Shown one piece after another: positions 47,065-58,243 of a stretch of 64,000 nt of DNA. The notes under the pieces were generated by a model. The model was not told the DNA's origin and made no database searches. It worked only from the letters and a program-made list of their open reading frames with translations. The stretch is from Pseudokordiimonas caeni. GTDB taxonomy: Bacteria > Pseudomonadota > Alphaproteobacteria > Sphingomonadales > Kordiimonadaceae. The position numbers and the translations under genes are program-made. Position 1 is the stretch's first letter. Each line of letters starts with the position of its first letter. Location: the NCBI RefSeq assembly GCF_026719705.1, contig NZ_JAPPRR010000001.1, forward strand, positions 783,255 to 847,254, written 5' to 3'.

Positions 47065-49116
47065 ATGCCCAAGCTTACGATTGACGGACAGGAAGTCGAA
47101 GTCGCACCCGGCACAACCGTGCTGCAGGCGTGCGAGGAAGTCGGGGTCGAGATCCCGCGCTTCTGCTATCACGAACGCCTGTCGATTGCCGGCAACTGCC
47201 GGATGTGCCTTGTTGACATGGAACGTTCGCCGAAGCCCATCGCTTCGTGCGCGATGCCGGTTGGCGAAGGCATGGTGATCCACACGAACACCGAGCGCGT
47301 GAAGAAAGCGCGCGAGGGCGTGATGGAATTCCTGCTTATCAACCACCCGCTTGATTGCCCGATCTGCGATCAGGGCGGCGAGTGCGACCTGCAGGACCAG
47401 GCCATGGCCTTCGGTCGCAGCGGCAACCGCTACCACGAGAACAAGCGCGCCGTGGAAGACAAGTACATGGGCCCGCTCGTTGAAACGGCGATGACCCGTT
47501 GCATCCACTGCCAGCGCTGCGTTCGCTTCACCGAGGAAGTCGGTGGTGTTGAAGACATGGGCGCGCTGTGGCGCGGCGAACATACCGAAATTACCACCTA
47601 TCTGGACAAGGTGATCGAGAGCGAGCTTTCCGGCAACGTGATCGACCTTTGCCCGGTGGGCGCGCTGACCTCGAAGCCCTACAGCTTCACCGCGCGCAGC
47701 TGGGAACTGAAAAAGACCGAATCCGTGGATGTGATGGATGCCGTCGGCTCCAACATCCGTGTGGATGCCCGCGGCAACGCCGTGATGCGCATCCTGCCGC
47801 GTCTGCATGAAGACGTGAACGAGGAATGGATTTCGGACACCACCCGCTTCGCCTATGACGGCCTGAAGCTGCGCCGCCTTGACACGCCGTATGTCAAGAA
47901 AGGCAAGTCGCTTGAAGAAGCCGCGTGGGGCGATGCCTTCGCCGCGATCAAGAAGAAGCTGAAAGACGTGAAGGGTAGCGAAATCGCCGCCGTGATCGGT
48001 GATCTTGCCGACATGGAATCGATGGTTGCCCTGAAGGACCTTCTGGGAGGCCTCGGCTCCAAGCGGATTGAATGCCGTCAGGACGGCACCGCGCTTGAGG
48101 CAGGTGTTCGCGCCTCCTACATCATGAACACGGGCATTGCCGGGATCGAGGAAGCGGACTTCCTGCTGCTCGTTGGCACCAACCCGCGTTTCGAGGCACC
48201 GCTCGTCAATGCCCGTATCCGCAAGGCAACCCGCAAGAACGGCCTGAAGGTCGCAAACATCGGTTCGGCTGAAGACCTGACCTACAAGGTTGATGAATTC
48301 GGCGACGATGCGACGCTCCTGAAAAAAGTTCTGGGCGGCCGTCACGAACTCTCGAAAGCGCTGAAAGCTGCTGCCAAACCGATGATCATCGTCGGTCAGG
48401 GTGCACTGCGCCGCGCTGACGGTGCACAGGTCCTGAAGGCCGCGCATGACATCGCTGAAAAATACTGCGTCAAGGAAGGCTGGAACGGCTTCAACGTCCT
48501 CCACACCGCTGCGGCCCGCGTGGGCGGCCTTGACCTTGGCCTCACCGCCAAGGGCGGCATCGAGGCGATCAAGGCTGACGCCGAAGCCGGCAAGCTGAAG
48601 GTTGTCTTCCTTCTTGGGGCTGACGAGTTCGACACCAGCGCCCTCAAGGACACCTTCGTTGTGTATCTTGGCACCCACGGCGACGAAGGTGTGAAGAACG
48701 CCGACGTGATCCTGCCGGGGGCCGCCTATACCGAGAAGTCGGGCACCTATGTGAATACCGAAGGCCGCGTGCAGCGCACTGCAAAAGCCGTCTTTGCCCC
48801 GGGCGACGCCCGCGAGGACTGGACGATCCTGCGTGCGCTTGCTGACGTGCTTGAAGTCAAGCTCGGCTACAACAACCTTGGCGAACTGCGCGCCCGGCTC
48901 GTGAAGCTGGCGCCACTGGCCGCCACGCTCGATACGCTCGTACCGGCTGAATGGGCCGATTTCGGCGCCGAGGGCGATGTTGCCGAAGGTGGTTTCGGCC
49001 CGGCAATCGGGAATTTCTATCTGACGAACCCGGTTCTCCGGGCGTCCAAGATCATGGCCGAATGCGTGGAAATACGCGAAGGCAACGCTGAGGAGGCGAC
49101 GGGAACCCATGGTTGA
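47065..49116 (+). CDS. nuoG: NADH-quinone oxidoreductase subunit G
   Basis: A 683-residue 75-kDa subunit with several iron-sulfur clusters. The N-terminal [2Fe-2S] domain has [16 protein letters not shown], followed by [18 protein letters not shown] and a further group in [12 protein letters not shown] and [15 protein letters not shown]. The rest is a molybdopterin-oxidoreductase-like domain without cofactor. The start at 47065 follows AGGAGA; it overlaps nuoH by 8 nt. Confidence 0.98.
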   Translation: MPKLTIDGQEVEVAPGTTVLQACEEVGVEIPRFCYHERLSIAGNCRMCLVDMERSPKPIASCAMPVGEGMVIHTNTERVKKAREGVMEFLLINHPLDCPICDQGGECDLQDQAMAFGRSGNRYHENKRAVEDKYMGPLVETAMTRCIHCQRCVRFTEEVGGVEDMGALWRGEHTEITTYLDKVIESELSGNVIDLCPVGALTSKPYSFTARSWELKKTESVDVMDAVGSNIRVDARGNAVMRILPRLHEDVNEEWISDTTRFAYDGLKLRRLDTPYVKKGKSLEEAAWGDAFAAIKKKLKDVKGSEIAAVIGDLADMESMVALKDLLGGLGSKRIECRQDGTALEAGVRASYIMNTGIAGIEEADFLLLVGTNPRFEAPLVNARIRKATRKNGLKVANIGSAEDLTYKVDEFGDDATLLKKVLGGRHELSKALKAAAKPMIIVGQGALRRADGAQVLKAAHDIAEKYCVKEGWNGFNVLHTAAARVGGLDLGLTAKGGIEAIKADAEAGKLKVVFLLGADEFDTSALKDTFVVYLGTHGDEGVKNADVILPGAAYTEKSGTYVNTEGRVQRTAKAVFAPGDAREDWTILRALADVLEVKLGYNNLGELRARLVKLAPLAATLDTLVPAEWADFGAEGDVAEGGFGPAIGNFYLTNPVLRASKIMAECVEIREGNAEEATGTHG

Positions 49117-50146
49117 GGCGATCTATTCCCTGTTCGGCGTTGAATCGCCGCTTCTGTATCTCACCGCGATTGTCCTTTCGATCCTCGCGATTGTGCTGCC
49201 GCTGCTGATCTCGGTTGCCTTTGCTGTCTATTTCGACCGCAAGATCTGGGCTGCCGTGCAGATGCGCCGCGGCCCGAACGTGGTTGGCCCCTTCGGCCTC
49301 CTGCAGTCGTTCGCGGATGGTCTGAAGCTTTTCGTCAAAGAAACGGTGGTGCCGGCTGGCGCCAACAAGTTCATCTTCCTGATGGCGCCGATGATCACCT
49401 TCACGCTCGCGCTCATCGCCTGGGCGGTGATCCCGTTCGATGCGGGCATGATGATTTCGGACCTGAACGTCGGTATCCTTTACATCCTCGCCATCTCGTC
49501 GCTTGGCGTGTACGGCATCATCATGTCGGGCTGGGCGTCGAACAGCCGCTATGCCTTCCTTGGTGGTCTGCGCTCGGCGGCTCAGATGGTGTCTTACGAG
49601 GTGTCGATCGGCTTTGTGCTCGTTTGCGTGCTGATGGCTGTGGGGTCGCTGAACCTTTCGGACGTTGTGAACGCGCAGTCGGGTGGTTTCTGGAACTGGT
49701 ATTTCATCCCGTTCTTCCCGATCTTCATCATCTTCTTCATCTCGGCACTGGCTGAAACCAACCGCCCGCCGTTCGATCTGCCCGAGGCAGAAGCCGAACT
49801 CGTGGCCGGTTACCAGGTTGAATATAGCTCGATGGCTTTCGCGCTCTTCTTCCTTGGGGAATATGCCAACATCCTTCTGATGTCGGCTGTGATGGCCGTG
49901 CTGTTTTTCGGCGGCTGGGAAGCCCCGATCCCGGCGCTCGACTTCATCCCCGGCATCTTCTGGATGCTGGCCAAGATCGCGTTCGGTTTCTGGATGTTCG
50001 CGATGGTGAAGGCTTTCGTGCCGCGCTACCGCTACGATCAGCTGATGCGCCTTGGCTGGAAAGTCTTCCTGCCGCTGTCGCTGTTTTTCGTCGTCTTCTA
50101 CGCCGGTATCATGGTCGCTTTCGACCTGCTGCCGAGCCAAGGTTAA
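49109..50146 (+). CDS. nuoH: NADH-quinone oxidoreductase subunit H
   Basis: A 345-residue membrane subunit (ND1) at the junction with the hydrophilic arm. About eight hydrophobic segments; the signature is [37 protein letters not shown], and later [40 protein letters not shown]. Size and order are normal. Confidence 0.98.
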   Translation: MVEAIYSLFGVESPLLYLTAIVLSILAIVLPLLISVAFAVYFDRKIWAAVQMRRGPNVVGPFGLLQSFADGLKLFVKETVVPAGANKFIFLMAPMITFTLALIAWAVIPFDAGMMISDLNVGILYILAISSLGVYGIIMSGWASNSRYAFLGGLRSAAQMVSYEVSIGFVLVCVLMAVGSLNLSDVVNAQSGGFWNWYFIPFFPIFIIFFISALAETNRPPFDLPEAEAELVAGYQVEYSSMAFALFFLGEYANILLMSAVMAVLFFGGWEAPIPALDFIPGIFWMLAKIAFGFWMFAMVKAFVPRYRYDQLMRLGWKVFLPLSLFFVVFYAGIMVAFDLLPSQG

Positions 50147-50163
50147 GAAAGGCAACTTGAACG

Positions 50164-50652
50164 ATGACCGCAATTGCACAAGTCGCCAAAAGCCTGCTGC
50201 TGAAGGAATTCGTCGGCGCCTTCTGGCTGTCGATCAAATACTTCTTCCGCCCCAAGGCGACGATCAACTATCCGTACGAGAAGGGCCCGCTTTCGCCCCG
50301 TTTCCGTGGTGAGCACGCCCTGCGCCGTTATCCGAACGGTGAAGAGCGCTGCATCGCGTGCAAGCTTTGCGAAGCGATCTGCCCGGCACAGGCCATCACC
50401 ATCGAGGCCGAGCCGCGCGAAGACGGTTCGCGCCGCACCACGCGGTACGACATCGACATGGTGAAATGCATCTATTGCGGCTTCTGTCAGGAAGCCTGCC
50501 CGGTGGATGCCATCGTCGAAGGCCCGAACTTCGAGTTCGCGACCGAAACGCGGGAAGAACTTCTCTACAACAAAGACAAACTCTTGGCGAACGGCGAGCG
50601 GTGGGAGCGTGAAATCGCGATGAACCTCAAGCTCGACGCGCCCTATCGCTGA
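50164..50652 (+). CDS. nuoI: NADH-quinone oxidoreductase subunit I
   Basis: A 162-residue ferredoxin-like subunit (TYKY) with clusters N6a and N6b. Two 4Fe-4S motifs are visible: [16 protein letters not shown] and [16 protein letters not shown]. The N-terminal amphipathic segment precedes [34 protein letters not shown]. Confidence 0.98.
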   Translation: MTAIAQVAKSLLLKEFVGAFWLSIKYFFRPKATINYPYEKGPLSPRFRGEHALRRYPNGEERCIACKLCEAICPAQAITIEAEPREDGSRRTTRYDIDMVKCIYCGFCQEACPVDAIVEGPNFEFATETREELLYNKDKLLANGERWEREIAMNLKLDAPYR

Positions 50653-50680
50653 TGCGGACCGAAGGACCGGAGAAAGACCA

Positions 50681-51316
50681 ATGACACTGACCGCAGGGGC
50701 TTTTTACCTGTTTGCCTTCGTCGCCGTGGCGGCAGGCTTTCTGGTGATCTCGGCCAGGAACCCGGTACATTCGGTACTGTGGCTGATCCTGACCTTCTTC
50801 AGCGCCGCCGGCCTCTTCGTCCTGATGGGCGCCGAGTTCCTGGCGATGCTTCTGGTGATCGTTTACGTGGGGGCCGTGGCCGTCCTCTTCCTCTTTGTGG
50901 TGATGATGCTGGACATCAATTTCGCCCAGTTCAGGAAGGGCGCGCTGCAATATATCCCGATCGGCGGCCTTGTCGGCCTCATCCTTCTGGCCGAACTTGT
51001 CACGCTCGTGATGGCATGGCAGTTCGGCGACAAGGTGGCGGACAATGTGACCGCGCCGATCCCGGCGGCAGAGCAGGTCGAGAACGTGAAGGCGATGGGC
51101 GCGATCCTCTATACGGATTATCTGTTCATCTTCCAGACCGCTGGCCTGATCCTTCTCGTTGCCATGATCGGTGCGATCGTGCTGACCCACCGTCAGCGTG
51201 CCGGCGTGAAGCGCCAGAACATCTCCAAGCAGGTCGCGCGCAAGCCGAAGGATGCTTACGAGATGGTCGAGGTCAAATCGGGCGAGGGCATCGGCTCCGC
51301 CAGCAAGAAAGGCTAG
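50681..51316 (+). CDS. nuoJ: NADH-quinone oxidoreductase subunit J
   Basis: A 211-residue membrane subunit (ND6). Five hydrophobic segments, with the conserved [51 protein letters not shown] stretch that contains the pi-bulge helix. The last about 35 residues are basic and cytoplasmic. Confidence 0.97.
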   Translation: MTLTAGAFYLFAFVAVAAGFLVISARNPVHSVLWLILTFFSAAGLFVLMGAEFLAMLLVIVYVGAVAVLFLFVVMMLDINFAQFRKGALQYIPIGGLVGLILLAELVTLVMAWQFGDKVADNVTAPIPAAEQVENVKAMGAILYTDYLFIFQTAGLILLVAMIGAIVLTHRQRAGVKRQNISKQVARKPKDAYEMVEVKSGEGIGSASKKG

Positions 51317-51330
51317 GGGATAGAAGCGCC

Positions 51331-51639
51331 ATGGAAATCGGGCTCGCACACTATCTGGCGGTTGCTGCAATCCTGTTCGTCTTCGGGGTGTTCGGCATCT
51401 TCCTTAACCGGAAGAACGTGATCATCATCCTGATGTCGGTCGAACTGATGCTGCTCGCCGTCAATATCAATCTCGTCGCCTTCTCGACCGCGCTCGGCGA
51501 TCTCGTCGGCCAGGTCTTCGCCATGTTCGTCCTGACCGTGGCGGCGGCGGAGGCTGCAATCGGCCTCGCCATTCTGGTGATCTACTTCCGTAACCGCGGC
51601 TCCATCGCGGTTGAAGACATCAACCAGATGAAGGGGTAA
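51331..51639 (+). CDS. nuoK: NADH-quinone oxidoreductase subunit K
   Basis: A 102-residue membrane subunit (ND4L) with three hydrophobic segments. Conserved membrane glutamates are in the segment [18 protein letters not shown] and [18 protein letters not shown]. The ATG follows the nuoJ stop by 14 nt, and nuoL begins 5 nt after it. Confidence 0.97.
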   Translation: MEIGLAHYLAVAAILFVFGVFGIFLNRKNVIIILMSVELMLLAVNINLVAFSTALGDLVGQVFAMFVLTVAAAEAAIGLAILVIYFRNRGSIAVEDINQMKG

Positions 51640-51644
51640 GGACC

Positions 51645-53585
51645 ATGATGTACAAGTTTATCGTATTCCTGCCCCTGATCGGGTTCCTGATCACCGCCCT
51701 CTGGGGCCGCAAGATCGGGGAGCGCACCAGCCAGCTCCTGACCTCGTCGCTTGTCAGCGTGTCGGCTGTGCTGTCGTGGATGGCCTTCGTGGATGTGGCG
51801 TTCGGTCACAACCAGTACAGCATCCATGTGCTCTCGTGGGTGACCTCGGGCACGCTTGAGTTTAACTGGGCCTTCAGGATCGACACGCTCACCGCTGTGA
51901 TGCTTGTTGTCGTGAACTCGGTATCGGCGCTCGTGCACTGGTATTCGATGGGCTATATGCATGAAGACCCGGATACGCCGCGCTTCTTCAGCTACCTGTC
52001 GCTTTTCACCTTTGCGATGCTGATGCTCGTCACCGCCGACAACCTCGTCCAGATGTTCTTTGGCTGGGAAGGCGTGGGCCTTGCCTCGTATCTGCTCATT
52101 GGTTTCTGGTTCAAGAAGCCGAGCGCGAACGCAGCCGCCATCAAGGCATTCGTTGTGAACCGCGTGGGCGACTTCGGCTTCTCGCTCGGTATCTTTGCCG
52201 TGTTCGTGCTGTTTGGCACCGTGAACTTCGCCGATATCTTCGCGAACGCTGGCAACTATCAGGAAGCGAAGCTTGTCTTCCTTGGCCAAGAATACCATGC
52301 GCTGACCGTGATCTGCCTGCTGCTCTTTGTGGGCGCCATGGGCAAGTCAGCCCAGCTTGGCCTCCACACCTGGCTGCCGGACGCGATGGAAGGTCCGACC
52401 CCCGTGTCGGCGCTCATCCACGCCGCAACCATGGTGACGGCTGGTGTCTTCCTTGTGGCTCGTTTCAGCCCGGTCTTCCAGTATGCCCCGGATGCACTGG
52501 CTGTTGTTACCGTTGTCGGTGCAGCAACTGCCTTCTTCGCAGCAACGGTTGGCCTTGTGCAGAACGATATCAAGCGCGTGATCGCCTATTCGACCTGTTC
52601 GCAGCTCGGCTACATGTTCTTCGCGCTTGGCGTTTCGGCCTACGGCGCTGCCATCTTCCACCTTTTCACCCACGCCTTCTTCAAGGCGCTCCTGTTCCTT
52701 GGCGCCGGTGCGGTCATCCACACCATGCATCATGAGCAGGACATGCGGAAAATGGGTGGCGTGCGCAAGTTTGCCCCGCTGACCTTCATCTTCATGACGA
52801 TCGGCACGCTGGCGCTGACGGGCTTCCCCTTCACCGCAGGCTTCTATTCGAAGGACATGATCCTTGAGGCTGCCTATGCCTCGCATTCCTTCGGTTCGAG
52901 CTTCGCCTATGTGCTGGGTGTTGCCGCCGCCTTCATGACGAGCTTCTACAGCTGGCGTCTGGCTTTCATGACCTTCACCGGCGAATGCCGTGCGGACGAG
53001 GAAACCCAGCACCATGCGCATGAAAGCCCGTGGATCATGCTGTTCCCGCTCGCCGTCCTCTCGGTTGGTGCGATTGCCGCCGGCTTTGTGTTCGCCGAGT
53101 ATTTCGTCGGCCACGAGCGTGAAGCCTTCTGGAACGGGTCGCTTGTCACCTTCGCGGGCGACGTGCTGGATGAAGCCCACCACGTGTCGGGTGCCGCCAA
53201 ATGGGCGCCGACCGTGATGATGGTCCTTGGTTTCCTCCTGGCCTTCCAGATGTATGTGCGCCGCACCGACATCCCGGCCAAGGTCGCGGAAACGTGGGAC
53301 GGGCTTTATGCCTTCCTCCTCAACAAATGGTATTTCGACGAGCTTTATAACTTCCTGTTCGTGCGCCCTGCCTTCTGGCTTGGCCGCGTGTTCTGGAAGC
53401 GCGGCGACGAGCAGACCATCGACGGCTTCGGCCCGAACGGTGTGTCCTCGGCGGTGGCGGCCATTGCTGCCCGCGCCCGCAAGCTGCAGTCGGGTTACGT
53501 TTATCACTATGCCTTCGCCATGATCATCGGCCTCGCACTCGCGATCACCTGGTTCATGGCGCAATCACCGGCTGGAACGCATTAA
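51645..53585 (+). CDS. nuoL: NADH-quinone oxidoreductase subunit L
   Basis: A 646-residue antiporter-like proton-pumping subunit (ND5), with many hydrophobic segments and the lateral helix region at the C terminus. The signature [18 protein letters not shown] contains the conserved Glu, and [34 protein letters not shown] the Lys of the half-channel. It starts [13 protein letters not shown]. Confidence 0.98.
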   Translation: MMYKFIVFLPLIGFLITALWGRKIGERTSQLLTSSLVSVSAVLSWMAFVDVAFGHNQYSIHVLSWVTSGTLEFNWAFRIDTLTAVMLVVVNSVSALVHWYSMGYMHEDPDTPRFFSYLSLFTFAMLMLVTADNLVQMFFGWEGVGLASYLLIGFWFKKPSANAAAIKAFVVNRVGDFGFSLGIFAVFVLFGTVNFADIFANAGNYQEAKLVFLGQEYHALTVICLLLFVGAMGKSAQLGLHTWLPDAMEGPTPVSALIHAATMVTAGVFLVARFSPVFQYAPDALAVVTVVGAATAFFAATVGLVQNDIKRVIAYSTCSQLGYMFFALGVSAYGAAIFHLFTHAFFKALLFLGAGAVIHTMHHEQDMRKMGGVRKFAPLTFIFMTIGTLALTGFPFTAGFYSKDMILEAAYASHSFGSSFAYVLGVAAAFMTSFYSWRLAFMTFTGECRADEETQHHAHESPWIMLFPLAVLSVGAIAAGFVFAEYFVGHEREAFWNGSLVTFAGDVLDEAHHVSGAAKWAPTVMMVLGFLLAFQMYVRRTDIPAKVAETWDGLYAFLLNKWYFDELYNFLFVRPAFWLGRVFWKRGDEQTIDGFGPNGVSSAVAAIAARARKLQSGYVYHYAFAMIIGLALAITWFMAQSPAGTH

Positions 53586-53606
53586 GAAGGGCAGGGGACT
53601 TTCACT

Positions 53607-55175
53607 ATGACTTTCTTTGAAGGACATCTCCTGTCGTGGATCATGGCCGTGCCGCTTATCGGCGCGCTGGTCATCATGATGATCCGCCACCAGGATAGCG
53701 AGATCGAGGCACGGAACATCCGCTCCGTGGCGCTTCTCACCACGCTTGCCACGTTCCTGCTGTCGATCGTGCTGTGGACAGGCTTCGACAGTTCGACCGC
53801 TGACTTCCAGTTTGTCGAACGCGTCAACTGGTTCGGGGCGATCAATTATTATGTCGGTGTTGACGGCATCTCGATGCTGTTCGTGGTGCTGACCGCCTTC
53901 CTGATGCCCATCGTGGTGCTTGCGGCCTATGGCTCTGTCGAGCGCCGGGTGAAGGAATATATGGTCGCCTTCCTCGTCCTTGAGACGCTGATGGTCGGCG
54001 TGTTTGCCTCGCTCGATATCTTCCTTTTCTACGTCTTCTTCGAGGGCGGCCTCATTCCGATGTATCTGCTGATTGGTGTGTGGGGTGGTGTGAACCGGAT
54101 CTACGCCGCGTTCAAATTCTTCCTCTACACGCTCCTCGGGTCGGTGCTGATGCTGGTTGCCGTTCTCTACATGTTTGTGGAAACCGGTACGACCGATATC
54201 CCGCTCCTGATGCAGGCGCATTTCGACCCCAGCGTCCAGACATGGCTGTGGCTCGCCTTCTTTGCCTCGTTTGCGGTGAAGATGCCGATGTGGCCGGTGC
54301 ATACCTGGCTGCCCGACGCCCACGTACAGGCGCCGACCGGCGGCTCGGTGATCCTTGCCGGCGTTCTTCTGAAGATGGGCGGCTATGGCTTCCTGCGCTT
54401 CAGCCTGCCGATGTTCCCGGATGCAAGCCAGGAATTCGCATGGCTCGTCTTTGGCCTATCGATTGTTGCAGTGATCTACACCTCGCTCGTCGCCCTCGTG
54501 CAGGAAGACGTGAAGAAGCTGATCGCTTACAGCTCGGTCGCCCACATGGGCTTCGTGACCATCGGTATCTTCGTCCTCAATACCAACGGTGTTGAAGGTG
54601 CGATCTTCCAAATGCTGAGCCACGGTGTTGTCTCGGGCGCGCTGTTCCTTTGCATCGGCGTGATTTACGACCGCCTGCATACCCGCGAAATCAGCCGTTA
54701 CGGCGGCCTCGCCATCAATATGAAGGTCTATGCGACGCTGTTCGTGATCTTCTCGATGGCATCGGTCGGCCTTCCTGGCACCTCGGGCTTCGTTGGTGAA
54801 TTCCTCGTGCTGAACGGCGCCTACACCTACAACAGCTGGGTGGCCTTCGGTGCGGCGTTCGGTGTGATCCTTGGCGCTGCCTACATGCTCTATCTTGTCC
54901 GCCGCCTCGTCTTCGGCGAGCTCGACAAGGACGATGTGCGGGCAATGCCGGACCTGACGCTGCGCGAGAAGCTGTTCTTCCTGCCGCTGGTGGCTGCCGT
55001 CTTCTGGATGGGCGTCTATCCGAACAGCTTCCTCGACCCGATCCATGTCTCGGTCGCCAACCTGATCGACACCAAGTTCCCGGCCGCGGAAGCCCCGATG
55101 GTGGATGCCCCGGCGGAAACCGTTACCGAAACCGAAACTGCGACGGAAGAAGCGTCGCAGCCGGTTCACCACTAA
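53607..55175 (+). CDS. nuoM: NADH-quinone oxidoreductase subunit M
   Basis: A 522-residue antiporter-like subunit (ND4). Conserved blocks are FEGGLIPMYLLIGVWGG with the helix-5 Glu and KMPMWPVHTWLPDAHVQAPTGGSVILAG. A short Thr/Glu-rich tail (about 20 residues, TETETATEEA) extends past the last helix. Confidence 0.98.
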   Translation: MTFFEGHLLSWIMAVPLIGALVIMMIRHQDSEIEARNIRSVALLTTLATFLLSIVLWTGFDSSTADFQFVERVNWFGAINYYVGVDGISMLFVVLTAFLMPIVVLAAYGSVERRVKEYMVAFLVLETLMVGVFASLDIFLFYVFFEGGLIPMYLLIGVWGGVNRIYAAFKFFLYTLLGSVLMLVAVLYMFVETGTTDIPLLMQAHFDPSVQTWLWLAFFASFAVKMPMWPVHTWLPDAHVQAPTGGSVILAGVLLKMGGYGFLRFSLPMFPDASQEFAWLVFGLSIVAVIYTSLVALVQEDVKKLIAYSSVAHMGFVTIGIFVLNTNGVEGAIFQMLSHGVVSGALFLCIGVIYDRLHTREISRYGGLAINMKVYATLFVIFSMASVGLPGTSGFVGEFLVLNGAYTYNSWVAFGAAFGVILGAAYMLYLVRRLVFGELDKDDVRAMPDLTLREKLFFLPLVAAVFWMGVYPNSFLDPIHVSVANLIDTKFPAAEAPMVDAPAETVTETETATEEASQPVHH

Positions 55176-55187
55176 GGAGTGCCTTTG

Positions 55188-56639
55188 ATGACCGCAGACC
55201 TTCCGAGCTTTGCCCCGGCCCTGCCGGAGATCGTCCTGGCGCTCGGCGCGATGGCGCTCCTGATGCTCGGCGTGTTCCGTTCGGGCAAGGCTTACACACA
55301 GGTATCGACGCTGACGGTATTCCTGTTCATCCTTGTGGGTGTGCTGCTGGTTGCCTATGTGGGCGGCGAGCGTAGCGTCACCTTCTCCGGCCTTTTCGTC
55401 ACTGACAGCTTCGCCATCTTCTCGAAGATCCTGGTGCTGGTAGGCTCGGGTGTCGCCCTCATGATGTCGTCGCGCTATATGGCGGACCACGGGATCGACC
55501 GGTTTGAATATCCGGTGCTGATCGCGCTCGCCACGCTTGGCATGATGATCATGATCTCGGCCAACAACCTCCTGTCGCTGTATGTCGGCCTCGAACTGCA
55601 GAGCCTTGCGCTCTATGTACTCGCCGCCATCCATAGGAACCGCAACCGCGCGACCGAAGCTGGCCTCAAATACTTCGTTCTTGGCGCGCTTTCGTCGGGC
55701 ATGCTCCTTTACGGCATCTCGCTGATCTACGGCTTCACCGGCACGATCTCGTTCGACCTGCTGGCTGACAGCGTGAAAACGGGTGAGCATGCCGGTATCG
55801 GTGTGATTGTTGGCATGGTCTTCCTGATCGCCGGTTTCGCCTTCAAGATTTCGGCCGTGCCGTTCCATATGTGGACGCCGGACGTGTATGAAGGTGCGCC
55901 GACCCCGGTGACGGCCTTCTTCGCGGCCGCACCCAAGGTGGCAGCGCTTGCCATGTTCGTGCGTGCCATGTTCGGCGCGTTCGGCGAGCTTGTCACCGAA
56001 TGGCAGCAGGTTGTGATCTTCATCTCGATCGCTTCGATGATCGTTGGTGCCGTGATCGCCATCGTGCAGACCAACATCAAGCGCCTGATGGCCTATTCGT
56101 CCATCGGCCACGTCGGCTATGCGCTTGTCGGCCTTGCAGCCGGCACCGAAGCGGGCGTTGAAGCGCTGCTTGTTTACATCGCCATCTACATGACCATGAC
56201 GCTCGGTTCGTTCGCAGCCATCCTTTCGATGCGCCGCAATGGCCAGATGGTCGAGGAAATCGGCGATCTTGCCGGCCTGTCGCAGACCAATCTGCCGCTC
56301 GCCATCGGCATCGCCATCTTCATGTTCTCGCTGGCAGGAATCCCGATGCTGGCAGGCTTCTTTGGCAAATGGGTGGTCTTCTGGGCCGCTGTTGAAGCTG
56401 GCCTGACCCCGCTTGCCATCGTCGGCTTGCTCGCCAGCGTGATTTCCTGCTTCTATTATATCCGTATCGTGAAAGTGATGTTCTTCGACGAGCCTGCCGG
56501 CAATTTCGACGCCGACAAGGGCCGCGCCATCCCGCTCGTGATCGGTGTGTCGGCCGTGCTGCATTCGCCGGTCAGCTTCTTGCTGATTTCGCCGCTCATC
56601 GCAGCCGCAGCCTGGGCAGCGAAGTCGCTGATCTACTGA
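55188..56639 (+). CDS. nuoN: NADH-quinone oxidoreductase subunit N
   Basis: A 483-residue antiporter-like subunit (ND2), the last of complex I. GLELQSLALYVLAAIHRNRNRATEAGLKYFVLGALSSGMLLYG and AVPFHMWTPDVYEGAPTPVTAFFAAAPKVAA are the expected signatures. ATG 55188 is 8 nt after AAGGAG; a GTG at 55179 overlaps that site and is less likely. birA starts 2 nt after the stop. Confidence 0.98.
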   Translation: MTADLPSFAPALPEIVLALGAMALLMLGVFRSGKAYTQVSTLTVFLFILVGVLLVAYVGGERSVTFSGLFVTDSFAIFSKILVLVGSGVALMMSSRYMADHGIDRFEYPVLIALATLGMMIMISANNLLSLYVGLELQSLALYVLAAIHRNRNRATEAGLKYFVLGALSSGMLLYGISLIYGFTGTISFDLLADSVKTGEHAGIGVIVGMVFLIAGFAFKISAVPFHMWTPDVYEGAPTPVTAFFAAAPKVAALAMFVRAMFGAFGELVTEWQQVVIFISIASMIVGAVIAIVQTNIKRLMAYSSIGHVGYALVGLAAGTEAGVEALLVYIAIYMTMTLGSFAAILSMRRNGQMVEEIGDLAGLSQTNLPLAIGIAIFMFSLAGIPMLAGFFGKWVVFWAAVEAGLTPLAIVGLLASVISCFYYIRIVKVMFFDEPAGNFDADKGRAIPLVIGVSAVLHSPVSFLLISPLIAAAAWAAKSLIY

Positions 56640-56641
56640 TC

Positions 56642-57445
56642 TTGACCGATACAAGAGAAGACTGGAGCGCCTCGGCCCCCCATGGGGTCGAGGCCTTCTA
56701 TTTTGACGAACTGGACAGCACCAACGCCCGTGCTGTTGCCATGGCGGAAGGCGGACACCGTACGGCGCTTTGGCTGGTCGCGGGCGCCCAAACCGCAGGT
56801 CGTGGGCGGCGTGGCCGGGTCTGGACCTCGGCGACCGGCAATCTTTATGCAAGCCATCTTTGTTTCCCTCGCCTGAAGGCGGATGCAATGGGCAGCCTGC
56901 CGTTCGCATTGTCGCTGGCGATCAGGGATACCTTCATCGCGCTTGGGGCTTACGCTGACAGCGTTCAGGTGAAATGGCCGAACGATGTGCTGATCGGCGG
57001 CCGCAAGGCATCGGGCATTCTGGTGGAAAGTGCGGCCGATGGGGCCGGTGGCCTTGCCTATGGCCTTGCCTATCTCGTCATCGGGATCGGGCTCAATCTC
57101 GCCCATCATCCGGCTGATGCACAGTTCCCGGCGACGGATATCAAAACCGTCACGGGGCAGGGCGTGAGTGTGCGTGAAGCCTTCGCGGCCCTTGCCGTCT
57201 CGGTAGAGCGGGCACTTGGCCGGCTTGAGCGCGCCGACTGGCCACAGGTGCGCGAAGAATGGCTGGCGCACGCCTGGGGCTTGGGGGAGCGTCGGGTGTT
57301 CCAGACAGCCACCGACCGGTTCGAGGGCCGCGCCGAGACACTCGGGGACGATGGCGGGCTTGTCGTTTCGCTGGACGGCGGCGGGCAAATGCGCCTATAT
57401 GCCGGGGACATATTTCCAGTGGCCGATCCGAAACGGGGTTTCTGA
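56642..57445 (+). CDS. birA: Biotin--[acetyl-CoA-carboxylase] ligase
   Basis: A 267-residue biotin-protein ligase that makes biotinyl-AMP and attaches biotin to the carboxyl carrier protein. It is the short form without the DNA-binding helix-turn-helix, so it does not act as a repressor. The catalytic block QTAGRGRRGRVWTS and KWPNDVLIGGRKASGILVE are intact. Start is a TTG two nt after the nuoN stop. It is cotranscribed with nuo and coaX. Confidence 0.95.
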   Translation: MTDTREDWSASAPHGVEAFYFDELDSTNARAVAMAEGGHRTALWLVAGAQTAGRGRRGRVWTSATGNLYASHLCFPRLKADAMGSLPFALSLAIRDTFIALGAYADSVQVKWPNDVLIGGRKASGILVESAADGAGGLAYGLAYLVIGIGLNLAHHPADAQFPATDIKTVTGQGVSVREAFAALAVSVERALGRLERADWPQVREEWLAHAWGLGERRVFQTATDRFEGRAETLGDDGGLVVSLDGGGQMRLYAGDIFPVADPKRGF

Positions 57446-57447
57446 CC

Positions 57448-58230
57448 ATGCTCCTGACCATCGACGCAGGCAATACCAACATCGTCTTCGCGCTCATTGA
57501 CGGCGAGAAAATTGTCGAACAATGGCGTCTTTCGACGAACGACCAGCGCACTGCAGATGAATATCTTGTCTCGATCAGTCATCTGATGGCGCTGCATGGC
57601 CGTAGACCTGATGACGTGACGGGCGCGATCATCGCGAGCGTTGTGCCGCAGGTTGTCTGGCCGCTCACACAGTTCTGTCAGAAATATTTCGGCACAAAGC
57701 CGCTGATCGTCGGCGCGCCCGATGTGAAGCTCGGTGTCGAGGTTCTGGTCAAGAATCCGGCCGAAGTCGGTGCCGACAGGCTGGTGAACGCGGTGGCAGC
57801 CAATGCGCTGTTCGGCGGGCCGGCCATCGTGGTGGATTTCGGCACGGCCACAACGTTTGATATCGTGGGAGACAATGGAGCCTATCTCGGCGGCGTGATC
57901 TGCCCCGGCATCAATCTCTCCCTGTCGGCTTTGCATCAGGCAGCGGCAAAGCTGCCGCGGATCGCCGTCAACCCGCCCGCCACCGATCAGGTGACGGGAA
58001 AAAGCACGCTCGAAGCCATGCAGTCGGGTGTATTCTGGGGATATGTCGGCATGATCGAAGGGCTTGTGGCGCGCCTGAAGGCCGAACACAGCCCAACCAT
58101 GAAGGTGCTGGCGACCGGGGGGCTTGCCACCATCTTCTCCAATCGCACCGACTCCATCGATATGGTGGTCGGTGATCTGACCCTGCAGGGGCTGCGCCTC
58201 ATTTACGAGCGTAATATGGCCTCCGCCTAA
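57448..58230 (+). CDS. coaX: Type III pantothenate kinase
   Basis: A 260-residue kinase for the first step of CoA synthesis, of the ASKHA fold. The ATP site is LLTIDAGNTNIVFAL at the N terminus, GADRLVNAVAAN and IVVDFGTATTFDIV follow, and GGVICPGINLSLSAL closes the core. It begins 2 nt after birA. The birA-coaX pair is common next to nuo in Alphaproteobacteria. Confidence 0.96.
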   Translation: MLLTIDAGNTNIVFALIDGEKIVEQWRLSTNDQRTADEYLVSISHLMALHGRRPDDVTGAIIASVVPQVVWPLTQFCQKYFGTKPLIVGAPDVKLGVEVLVKNPAEVGADRLVNAVAANALFGGPAIVVDFGTATTFDIVGDNGAYLGGVICPGINLSLSALHQAAAKLPRIAVNPPATDQVTGKSTLEAMQSGVFWGYVGMIEGLVARLKAEHSPTMKVLATGGLATIFSNRTDSIDMVVGDLTLQGLRLIYERNMASA

Positions 58231-58243
58231 ACAAGGAATTCTG

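Noticed and set aside
47005-49110. Long minus-strand open frame opposite nuoG
   Set aside because: nuoG is unambiguous; the antisense frame has no motifs.
54456-56909. Very long open frame on the minus strand (more than 800 codons) across nuoM, nuoN and birA
   Set aside because: It is antisense to three well-defined conserved genes; its sequence is rich in His, Arg, Glu and Asp without any domain, which is typical of the complement of high-GC membrane-protein codons.
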